From Gammaproteobacteria bacterium (GTDB lineage: Bacteria; Pseudomonadota; Gammaproteobacteria; Xanthomonadales; Xanthomonadaceae), in the NCBI GenBank assembly GCA_030431185.1, contig JAUIJO010000131.1, positions 1 to 9,113 of the forward strand: a stretch of DNA of 9,113 nt, read 5' to 3'. The notes under the pieces are model-generated. The model saw nothing but the letters and a program-made list of their open reading frames with translations. It was not told the origin of the DNA and made no database searches. Numbering within the stretch: position 1 is the stretch's first letter; each line of letters opens with the position of its first letter. Made by a program: the position numbers and the translations under genes. Of the stretch, positions 1 through 4,667 are shown piece by piece.

Positions 1-326
1 TGTTCGTGCTCGTGCTGGCGTTGCCCGGCGTGCCCTTGCTGGCGCAGGTGGCGGCGTTCGTGGTGCTCAGCTTTGTTTCGATCCAGGTCTACCGGACCTG
101 GTTCCGGGGTCGCGAGCGACAGAGCGATCGACCGACCCTGAATCGTCGGGCGGAAGCCCTGGTGGGGAGGGTGGTGCCGCTCGAGCGCGCCATCGTCAAT
201 GGACGCGGTCGCGTGCAGATCGCCGACGCGTTCTGGGACGTGTCCGGCCCCGACCTGCCTGCCGGCCAGGCCGTCAGGGTGGAGCGCGTCGATGGCATGA
301 CCCTGCAGGTGGTGGTGGCGGACTGA
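1..326 (+). CDS. NfeD family membrane protein, 3' end (partial)
   Basis: The reading frame is open from the left edge and stops at TGA 324-326, so only the last 107 residues are visible and the true start lies outside the window. The visible part begins with a hydrophobic stretch (about the first 27 residues) that looks like a final transmembrane helix. A short basic linker (YRTWFRGRERQ) follows, then a compact beta-rich domain from about LVGRVV to the end. Its pattern of glycines and valines (NGRGRVQI, a central W, then GQAVRVERVDGMTLQVV) fits the OB-fold soluble domain at the C-terminus of NfeD proteins. NfeD proteins are commonly encoded next to SPFH/stomatin-like genes and are thought to assist membrane-microdomain complexes; such a partner would be upstream and cannot be seen here. 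The family call rests on domain style alone. Confidence 0.75.
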   Translation, partial: FVLVLALPGVPLLAQVAAFVVLSFVSIQVYRTWFRGRERQSDRPTLNRRAEALVGRVVPLERAIVNGRGRVQIADAFWDVSGPDLPAGQAVRVERVDGMTLQVVVAD

Positions 327-419
327 ACCGGGCACGCGTGCGTCGCGCCAACGTGCGCCGGCGTGTGGTGCGCGGGTGCGCGTCGACGCCCCGGGGGCCG
401 GGCTCCCGTGGCGACAATC

Positions 420-428
420 TGTGATAAT
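420..428 (+). promoter_or_regulatory. Candidate extended -10 promoter for gcvT
   Basis: TGTGATAAT matches an extended -10 element (TGn followed by GATAAT, five of six to TATAAT). It lies in a GC-rich intergenic stretch where AT-rich hexamers are rare. A start about seven bases downstream would give a leader of about 24 nt before the gcvT ATG at 459. No convincing -35 box is present, which extended -10 promoters can tolerate. The 327-458 gap shows no recognisable glycine riboswitch, and a leader this short could not hold one. Confidence 0.5.
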
Positions 429-458
429 TGCCGCTCCCCCGGACTCCCCGCGACCACG

Positions 459-1580
459 ATGCAGAAGACGATCCTCAACGACAGCCATCGCGCCCTCGGC
501 GCCAAGATGGTCGATTTCGGCGGCTGGGACATGCCGATCCATTACGGCTCCCAGATCGACGAACACCACCAGGTCCGGCAGGACGCCGGCATGTTCGACG
601 TCAGCCACATGACCGTGGTCGACCTGCGCGGCGAGCGCGTGCGCGATTTCCTGAAGCACCTGCTGGCCAATTCGGTCGACAAGCTGAAGAAGCCGGGCAA
701 GGCGCTCTACACCTGCATGCTCAATCCGCGGGGCGGGGTGATCGACGACCTGATCGTCTACTACCTCTCCGAGGCGTTCTTCCGCCTCGTCGTCAATGCC
801 GCCACCCGCGAGAAGGACCTGGCGTGGATCCGCGGGCAGGCCGAGGCGTTCGACGTCGAAGTCACCGAGCGCGACGACTACGCGATGGTGGCCGTGCAGG
901 GACCGAACGCGCGCGACAAGGTCGTCGGCCTGCTGCGCGAGGAAGATCGTGTCGCGGTCGGCAAGCTGGGCCGTTTCGCGGCGTGCAGTGCCGAGCTGGC
1001 GGACGGCGGCGTCGAGCTGTTCATTGCCCGCACCGGCTACACGGGCGAAGACGGCTTCGAAGTGGTGGTGCCCCAAGGCAATGCCGTGGCGTTGTGGGAG
1101 GCGCTGCTGGCGGCCGGGGTGAAGCCGGCGGGCCTGGGCGCGCGCGACACGCTGCGACTGGAGGCCGGCATGAACCTCTATGGGCAGGACATGGACGACA
1201 GCGTGTCGCCCTACGAGGCGGCCCTGGCCTGGACCGTGGTCCTCGATGAAGGCCGACCGTTCGTCGGACGCGACGTGCTCGAACAGCAGAAGGCGACGGG
1301 TGCGCCGCGCCAGATGATCGGCCTGGTCATGGACGAGAAGGGCGTGCTGCGACACGGCCAGAAGGTCCTCACCGCGCACGGAGAAGGTGAGATCCTCTCC
1401 GGCACCTTCTCGCCGACCCTGGGTAAGGCGATCGCGTTCGCGCGGGTGCCCGCCGGCGACATCGCGCCCGGTGCCGACGGCGGTGTCCGCGTCGATATCA
1501 GGGGCCGGGAGGTGCCTGTACGCGTGGTGCGTTTCCCGTTCGTTCGCGAAGGGCAGGTCCAGGACGGCGTGCTCGCCTGA
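459..1580 (+). CDS. gcvT: Aminomethyltransferase (glycine cleavage system T protein)
   Basis: GcvT transfers the methylene group from the aminomethyl-lipoyl arm of GcvH to tetrahydrofolate, releasing ammonia. It is the T component of the cytosolic glycine cleavage complex. The product has 373 residues, close to the roughly 364 of E. coli GcvT, and is similar along its whole length. Visible blocks are MVDFGGWDMPIHYGSQIDEH (residues 17-36), GMFDVSHM (44-51), GGVIDDLIVYY (92-102, with the catalytically important acidic pair at 96-97), NAATREKDL, AVQGPNA, GYTGEDGFE, LGARDTLRLEAGMNLYGQ (226-243) and SGTFSPTLG. The frame stays open upstream to 363, but the added 32 residues are low-quality Arg/Gly-rich sequence, and the family N-terminus aligns with ATG 459. 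There is no clear Shine-Dalgarno. The next gene starts nine bases after this stop, so the two are probably co-transcribed. Confidence 0.96.
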   Translation: MQKTILNDSHRALGAKMVDFGGWDMPIHYGSQIDEHHQVRQDAGMFDVSHMTVVDLRGERVRDFLKHLLANSVDKLKKPGKALYTCMLNPRGGVIDDLIVYYLSEAFFRLVVNAATREKDLAWIRGQAEAFDVEVTERDDYAMVAVQGPNARDKVVGLLREEDRVAVGKLGRFAACSAELADGGVELFIARTGYTGEDGFEVVVPQGNAVALWEALLAAGVKPAGLGARDTLRLEAGMNLYGQDMDDSVSPYEAALAWTVVLDEGRPFVGRDVLEQQKATGAPRQMIGLVMDEKGVLRHGQKVLTAHGEGEILSGTFSPTLGKAIAFARVPAGDIAPGADGGVRVDIRGREVPVRVVRFPFVREGQVQDGVLA

Positions 1581-1589
1581 GCCTTGGCC

Positions 1590-2207
1590 ATGCCCCGCAT
1601 CGATTACTACTTCAGCACCATCTCGCCCTATGCCTACCTCGGGCACGGGACCTTGCTGGACGTGGCGCGCGACACCGGCGCGCAGGTCGCGTTCCGGCCG
1701 GTGCGCATCTTCGAGCTGTTCGACGCCAACGGCGCGGTGCCGCTCAACCAGCGCGCCCCCGCCCGCCAGCGCTACCGCGTGGTGGAGTTGAAGCGTTGGC
1801 GCGACGCCCGCGGCGTCGCGCTGAACATCAAGCCAAGGCATTTTCCGACGGATCCGGGCCTGGCCGATCGTTGCGCGATCGCGCTCGTCGCGGCCGGCCA
1901 CGATCCGGCCGGCTACGTGGCGTCGGCGTTCCGTGCGCTTTGGGCGGAGGATCGCGACATCGCCGACGTCGACGTGGTGGCCGGCCTGCTGGACGAAGCG
2001 GGCTTCGACGCGACGTCGATCATCAAGGCCGCCGGGCAACCGCCCAGTCACGCGACCTATGCCGACAACACCGCGGCGGCGATCGCCGCGGACCTGCCCG
2101 GCCTCCCTGGATATGTCCTGGACGACGAGCCCTTCTGGGGGCAGGACCGCCTCGAGGCGCTGCAAGGCGCACTGGAGAGCGGACGTCCCCCGTATGGGCG
2201 CGAGTGA
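1590..2207 (+). CDS. DsbA-fold 2-hydroxychromene-2-carboxylate isomerase-like / kappa-class GST-like protein
   Basis: The product has 205 residues and the signatures of the HCCA isomerase/kappa-class glutathione transferase group of the thioredoxin superfamily. The N-terminus reads IDYYFSTISPYAYLG, where the serine before PY (Ser12) corresponds to the glutathione-activating serine. A LPGLPGYVLDD segment supplies the cis-proline region, and the C-terminus carries the conserved FWGQDRL (182-188). Characterised relatives perform glutathione-dependent cis-trans isomerisation in naphthalene degradation, but many genomic homologues have unknown substrates. No ring-degradation genes are nearby, so that pathway role is not supported. 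No CXXC motif is present, which argues against a disulfide oxidoreductase. ATG 1590 is preferred because the family motif starts directly after it; TTG 1584 is an in-frame alternative. It lies nine bases after gcvT and is probably coupled to it. Confidence 0.85.
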   Translation: MPRIDYYFSTISPYAYLGHGTLLDVARDTGAQVAFRPVRIFELFDANGAVPLNQRAPARQRYRVVELKRWRDARGVALNIKPRHFPTDPGLADRCAIALVAAGHDPAGYVASAFRALWAEDRDIADVDVVAGLLDEAGFDATSIIKAAGQPPSHATYADNTAAAIAADLPGLPGYVLDDEPFWGQDRLEALQGALESGRPPYGRE

Positions 2208-2259
2208 GGCCCCGGGTGCGCGTTCCCCCTGGACCCTCGTGGTCCTCCGTCGCCTGTGC

Positions 2260-2283
2260 TTGCACGGGTTCCCCCGTTAAACT
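2260..2283 (+). promoter_or_regulatory. Weak promoter candidate upstream of gcvH
   Basis: In the 120-bp gap before gcvH, TTGCAC (2260-2265) and TAAACT (2278-2283, four of six to TATAAT) stand out from the GC-rich background. Their spacing is only 12 bp, shorter than a sigma70 promoter needs, so TAAACT may be a -10 box paired with a poorer upstream -35. A small inverted repeat, ACGGG (2264-2268) with CCCGT (2273-2277), lies between the two hexamers. The position, about 45 bases before the gcvH start, is suitable. Treat it as tentative. Confidence 0.3.
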
Positions 2284-2327
2284 AGGCGGCGTTCCCCGCC
2301 GCCACCGCCCACACATAGAGGCCTGTC

Positions 2328-2723
2328 ATGAGTGATATCCCCGGCGATCTGAAGTTCCTGAAGTCCCACGAATGGGTCCGCGTCGAAGGTGACGGCAAAG
2401 TCACCGTCGGCATTTCCGACCACGCACAGGGCCTGCTGGGCGACCTGGTCTACGTGGAGCTGCCCAACCCGGGCGACCAGGTCGAGGCCGGCACCGCCTG
2501 CGCCGTCGTCGAGTCGGTGAAGGCGGCGTCGGACGTGTACGCGCCCTTGAGCGGCAAGGTACTCGAGGTCAACAGCGCGCTGGCCGACAAGCCGGAGATC
2601 ATCAACGAGGATGCGTACGGCGAGGGCTGGCTCTACACCCTCCAGGCCGACGCCCCCGAGCAGGCGAACGAACTCCTGGGTCCGCAGGAGTACGCCGAGC
2701 TGCTCGAGAGCGAAGAGCACTGA
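2328..2723 (+). CDS. gcvH: Glycine cleavage system H protein (lipoyl carrier)
   Basis: GcvH is the lipoylated shuttle of the glycine cleavage system. It carries the aminomethyl intermediate from GcvP to GcvT and is reoxidised by the lipoamide dehydrogenase. The 131-residue product has full family length. It shows LKFLKSHEWVRVEGDGKVTVGIS at the N-terminus, then GDLVYVELPNPGDQVEAG, and the lipoylation motif VESVKAASDVYAP with the acceptor Lys65. The sequence NEDAYGEGWLYTL and the acidic C-terminal helix complete the fold. An AGAGG Shine-Dalgarno at 2317-2321 lies six bases before ATG 2328. The 120-bp gap from the isomerase-like gene and the intrinsic terminator 54 bases downstream suggest an independent or partly independent transcript. 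GcvP, the decarboxylase partner, is not encoded within the window. Confidence 0.97.
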   Translation: MSDIPGDLKFLKSHEWVRVEGDGKVTVGISDHAQGLLGDLVYVELPNPGDQVEAGTACAVVESVKAASDVYAPLSGKVLEVNSALADKPEIINEDAYGEGWLYTLQADAPEQANELLGPQEYAELLESEEH

Positions 2724-2776
2724 GGCACGTCCCGACGCACCGTCGCCACCGACCGGCATCGGTGGTGGCAAGAGAG

Positions 2777-2806
2777 AACTCCGGGTCCCGCGCCCGGAGT
2801 TTTTTT
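2777..2806 (+). terminator. Rho-independent terminator after gcvH
   Basis: The arms AACTCCGGG (2777-2785) and CCCGGAGTT (2793-2801) pair perfectly over 9 bp with a 7-nt loop. They are followed directly by a run of seven T (2800-2806). It stands 54 bases after the gcvH stop codon and is oriented to end the gcvH transcript. Confidence 0.92.
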
Positions 2807-2967
2807 ATGCCCGCGCTTCCCGGGATGGGTGGCGCGTCGCGTCGCCGGTGCCGCGCATCGACGCCGCGACGAACGACGCAGTCGCCCCGATGTCGCGCCC
2901 ATGCCCGTGCCCGGCGCCGAAGAAATTTCCGCGCAAATGATGTTGTGCGACGCGATAACCGGCGTCG

Positions 2968-2988
2968 ACCCGAAACTTTTTTTCGGGT
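2968..2988. repeat. Inverted repeat with T-rich loop
   Basis: ACCCGAAA (2968-2975) and TTTCGGGT (2981-2988) are perfect inverted arms of 8 bp around a 5-nt CTTTT loop, giving a run of seven T within the loop and 3' arm. It stands alone in intergenic DNA about 160 bases after the gcvH terminator. It is not followed by a T-tract in either direction, so it is a poor fit to an intrinsic terminator. Its function is unknown. Confidence 0.55.
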
Positions 2989-3055
2989 GCCCCGGGATCT
3001 TGCCCGGCCGCCCGCGCGGCATGCCGAAGCCCCTGCGCGTTGCGGCGAAAATGAC

Positions 3056-3072
3056 TGGACAATAATTGTCCA
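3056..3072. promoter_or_regulatory. 17-bp operator-like palindrome
   Basis: TGGACAATAATTGTCCA is a perfect inverted repeat of two 8-bp arms around a single central A. A short spacer and AT-rich inner arms are typical of operators for small dimeric helix-turn-helix regulators, and the ACAAT/ATTGT half-sites resemble sites bound by MarR/OhrR-type repressors. The spacing differs from the published OhrR consensus as I remember it. No regulator gene is adjacent, so the binder cannot be named. It lies about 170 bp upstream of the TTGACA promoter candidate. Confidence 0.5.
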
Positions 3073-3228
3073 CTAGTTGAAAACGCCTTGTTTTGAAGTG
3101 TTTTCGCCGTTTGGATTCGCCTTGCATCCGATCCGGTGCCGCGATCGAAGCATCGGGGACGGGGGACGCCCCGGGTCCTCGTCGCTCAACAGGCGCTCCT
3201 GCATGCGTCCTGCAGTGCGCCCGGGTTG

Positions 3229-3257
3229 TTGACACCTGCAAAAAGCGTGATTACGTT
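3229..3257 (+). promoter_or_regulatory. Candidate sigma70 promoter upstream of the H1-like gene
   Basis: A perfect TTGACA (-35, 3229-3234) is followed after 17 bp by TACGTT (3252-3257), a poor -10 with three of six matches. An A-rich stretch (CAAAAAG) lies between them. Transcription would begin near 3264, at the base of a small hairpin (GCAGA 3265-3269 with TCTGC 3275-3279). This would leave a leader of about 365 nt before the H1-like start codon, or the promoter could drive a small RNA. The -35 box is the strong part of this call. Confidence 0.4.
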
Positions 3258-3504
3258 TCGCCAAGCAGAAGACATCTGCATATACGAGTGAACAAAGCGA
3301 TCGCGACAACGAGCTGCACACAACCGGACTCCGCCATGCTTCTCGAAAAGGTGGATATCGGGCCTCTGTCCCTTGAAGGATTTCGAAACTTCAACATCGC
3401 CACTTCCAGAACAACTCGTACGAGTGACCCATCCCCTCCCGAAATTTCTTCCGGCCCTCTTTCCTGTCGCGTGCAAGGAAAGGTGCCTGGACGCTATCCG
3501 TTAC

Positions 3505-3610
3505 GGTTCGCCATTCGGCGGACCGGCGGTTTCCCGTCGGCGATTTGCCGTCGGGGCTGGTTTGTACTGGGCAATACCCCGATCCGTCCCGGGTCGGTCA
3601 CTGCTTGACC
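3505..3610 (+). promoter_or_regulatory. Run of RNA hairpins directly before the H1-like ribosome binding site
   Basis: Three stems follow one another on the plus strand. The first is GGTTCGCC (3505-3512) with GGCGGACC (3517-3524), 8 bp including one G-U, with an AUUC loop. The second is CCCG-U-CGGC (3533-3541) with GCCG-U-CGGG (3547-3555), two 4-bp stems around a U-U mismatch with a 5-nt loop. The third is CCGATCC (3579-3585) with GGGTCGG (3591-3597), 7 bp including one G-U. An alternative stem GGTCA/TGACC (3596-3600 with 3606-3610) overlaps the third by two bases, so the two are mutually exclusive. It ends seven bases before the GAGGAG ribosome binding site. This layout would suit leader-based control of translation, but no known riboswitch family is recognised. 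Confidence 0.45.
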
Positions 3611-3629
3611 ACTGACGAGGAGCCATCCC

Positions 3630-4187
3630 ATGGCCACTAAGAAAGCTGCGAAGAAGAAACCCGCCGCCAAGAAGGCGGCGAAGAAGGTTGCCAAGAAACC
3701 GGCAGCCAAGAAGGCCGCCAAGAAGGTCGCGCGCAAGTCCGCGGCCAAGAAGGCCGTGCGCAAGTCCGCTGCCAAGAAGACGGTGAAGAAGGCCGCCAAG
3801 AAGTCCGCCGCCAAGAAGACGGTGAAGAAGGCCGCCAAGAAGTCCGCTGCCAAGAAGACGGTGAAGAAGGCCGCCAAGAAGTCCGCCGCCAAGAAGACGG
3901 CGAAGAAGGCCGCCAAGAAGTCCGCCGCCAAGAAGACGGTGAAGAAGGCCGCCAAGAAGTCCGCCGCCAAGAAGACGGTGAAGAAGGCCGCCAAGAAGTC
4001 CGCCGCCAAGAAGACGGCGAAGAAGGCCACCAAGAAGTCCGCCGCCAAGAAGACGGTGAAGAAGGCCGCGAAGAAGGCCACTGCCAAGAAAGCCGCCAAG
4101 AAGACCGTCCGCAAGACGGCCAAGCGTGCTGGCAAGAAGAAGGCCGCACCCGCGGCACTGCCGAACATCCCGGCACCGATGATCTGA
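3630..4187 (+). CDS. Histone H1-like lysine/alanine-rich nucleoid protein
   Basis: The 185-residue product is built almost entirely of Lys and Ala with some Thr, Ser, Val, Arg and Pro. It resembles the C-terminal tail of eukaryotic histone H1 and bacterial H1-like proteins (AlgP/HC2 type). Such proteins are basic and disordered, bind DNA without sequence specificity, and compact or regulate the nucleoid. Residues 50-153 form eight 13-residue repeats of the type KTVKKAAKKSAAK, preceded by more diverged AAKK-PAAK units. The end (AAPAALPNIPAPMI) is neutral and hydrophobic, unlike the rest. There is no signal peptide or membrane segment. GAGGAG at 3617-3622, seven bases before ATG 3630, is a strong ribosome binding site. 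A long intergenic leader precedes it and its own terminator follows, so it is probably monocistronic. The repeats make its length likely to vary between strains. Confidence 0.88.
   Translation: MATKKAAKKKPAAKKAAKKVAKKPAAKKAAKKVARKSAAKKAVRKSAAKKTVKKAAKKSAAKKTVKKAAKKSAAKKTVKKAAKKSAAKKTAKKAAKKSAAKKTVKKAAKKSAAKKTVKKAAKKSAAKKTAKKATKKSAAKKTVKKAAKKATAKKAAKKTVRKTAKRAGKKKAAPAALPNIPAPMI
3777..4088 (+). repeat. Eight tandem 39-bp repeats inside the H1-like gene
   Basis: Units start at 3777, 3816, 3855, 3894, 3933, 3972, 4011 and 4050. Each encodes KTVKKAAKKSAAK or a close variant: units 4 and 7 have KTA instead of KTV, unit 7 also has KKAT, and unit 8 ends KKATAK. The DNA copies are nearly identical, including at silent positions, so the array arose by recent duplication or slippage rather than by selection on protein composition alone. 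The unit length is a multiple of three, so gain or loss of units keeps the frame. Confidence 0.92.
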
Positions 4188-4218
4188 TACGTCCCGATAC
4201 CGTTTCCACGGTCATCAG

Positions 4219-4255
4219 ACTCTTCCCCGCGGCCCAGGCGGGGGAGAGTTTTTTT
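4219..4255 (+). terminator. Rho-independent terminator after the H1-like gene
   Basis: ACTCTTCCCCGC (4219-4230) pairs with GCGGGGGAGAGT (4238-4249) over 12 bp, with one G-U pair and a 7-nt loop. A run of seven T follows (4249-4255). It lies 32 bases after the H1-like stop codon. Confidence 0.92.
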
Positions 4256-4259
4256 ATGG

Positions 4260-4322
4260 GTGATTGGTGATTGGTGATTGGTGATTCGTGATTCGTGATT
4301 CGTGAAGGGTGTTGGGTGTTGG
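4260..4322. repeat. 7-bp tandem repeat array (GTGATTG / GTGATTC)
   Basis: Nine consecutive 7-bp units begin at 4260. There are three GTGATTG, three GTGATTC, then GTGAAGG and two GTGTTGG. The array starts a few bases after the H1-like terminator. Short intergenic arrays of this style are common in Xanthomonadaceae genomes and tend to vary in copy number. No coding function is evident. Confidence 0.88.
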
Positions 4323-4327
4323 GGAGC

Positions 4328-4528
4328 TTCCTGGCCGATCCCGGCAGGGCAGTCGGGGCAGGCGCGCTGGGTAGGATGGGCAGAGCGAAGCGAAGCCCAT
4401 CGTGGGATCCACGTAGATTCGCGATTCAAGAAGGGTGGTGTTCGAGGTTCCTGGCCGATCCCCGCAGGGCAGCGGGCAGTCGGGGCAGGCACGCTGGGTA
4501 GGATGGGCAGAGCGAAGCGAAGCCCATC
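4328..4528. repeat. Two-copy direct duplication with REP-like hairpins
   Basis: Copy A (4328-4401) and copy B (4448-4528) are nearly identical. They differ by a 7-bp insertion in copy B (CGGGCAG, a local slippage of the same motif) and by a few substitutions. A weaker match extends upstream of both, from GTGATTCGTGAAGGGTG near 4295 and GCGATTCAAGAAGGGTG near 4421. Each copy ends with the same hairpin: GATGGGC (4375-4381 and 4502-4508) with GCCCATC (4395-4401 and 4522-4528), enclosing the 13-nt AGAGCGAAGCGAA. TAGGATGGGC...GCCCATC elements are widespread interspersed repeats in proteobacterial genomes. No transposase is present. Confidence 0.85.
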
Positions 4529-4667
4529 ACCGGAGCGATCCTGATGGGCGACGCGGGGGCAGCTCCGGGTCGGGACGATCGTCCGCGAGGACTACCGGCC
4601 GGCGATGCGGCGCAGCCCCGGTCCGGGTCCACCCACGGCAGTGCGGCCGGGCCGCCCCCTTGGGCCG
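4529..4667. other. Short intergenic gap with no clear gene
   Basis: This 139-bp GC-rich gap separates the repeat cluster from the 3' end of the minus-strand serine hydrolase gene. The only structure seen is a perfect 12-bp palindrome, GGACGATCGTCC (4573-4584). No T-run hairpin that could end the minus-strand transcript was found. Confidence 0.5.

Larger units (their letters stand above)
2807..3629. other. Long intergenic region / putative structured leader of the H1-like gene
   Basis: About 820 bp without a convincing gene. The first part (to about 3040) is GC-rich, while the second part is visibly richer in A and T than the flanking coding regions. Open frames across it show no GC bias at third codon positions, no family motifs and no well-placed Shine-Dalgarno. 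Signals within it, listed separately, are a T-loop hairpin (2968-2988), an operator-like palindrome (3056-3072), a promoter candidate (3229-3257) and a series of hairpins (3505-3610) just before the H1-like ribosome binding site. A GAAAAC/GTTTTC inverted repeat (3079-3084 with 3100-3105) and a perfect 12-bp palindrome ACTCGTACGAGT (3414-3425) also occur. It could be a long 5' leader, a small RNA locus, or a remnant of a lost gene. Confidence 0.6.

Noticed and set aside
363..458. Upstream extension of gcvT to the start at 363
   Set aside because: The extra 32 residues have no counterpart in the E. coli GcvT N-terminus, and the region contains the promoter-like TGTGATAAT.
3079..3105. GAAAAC/GTTTTC inverted repeat as a terminator
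   Set aside because: The stem is only 6 bp with a 15-nt loop and there is no T-tract after it.
3336..3608. Possible 90-residue small protein starting MLLEKVDIGPLSLEGF
   Set aside because: The first residues look protein-like, but third codon positions lack the strong GC bias of real genes here, no ribosome binding site precedes the ATG, and the later part is composition-driven. The DNA also folds into hairpins, so a leader is the better reading. I cannot fully exclude a small gene.
3494..4492. Long minus-strand ORF of 332 codons opposite the H1-like gene, with FLAAFF-type repeats
   Set aside because: It is the mirror of the AAG/GCC-rich repeat array, whose antisense codons avoid stops. It also runs through the terminator and the repeat cluster, and it has no sensible start or ribosome binding site.
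4260..4528. CRISPR array
   Set aside because: The 7-bp units have no spacers, and the larger duplication has only two copies that differ by an internal insertion. No cas genes are present.
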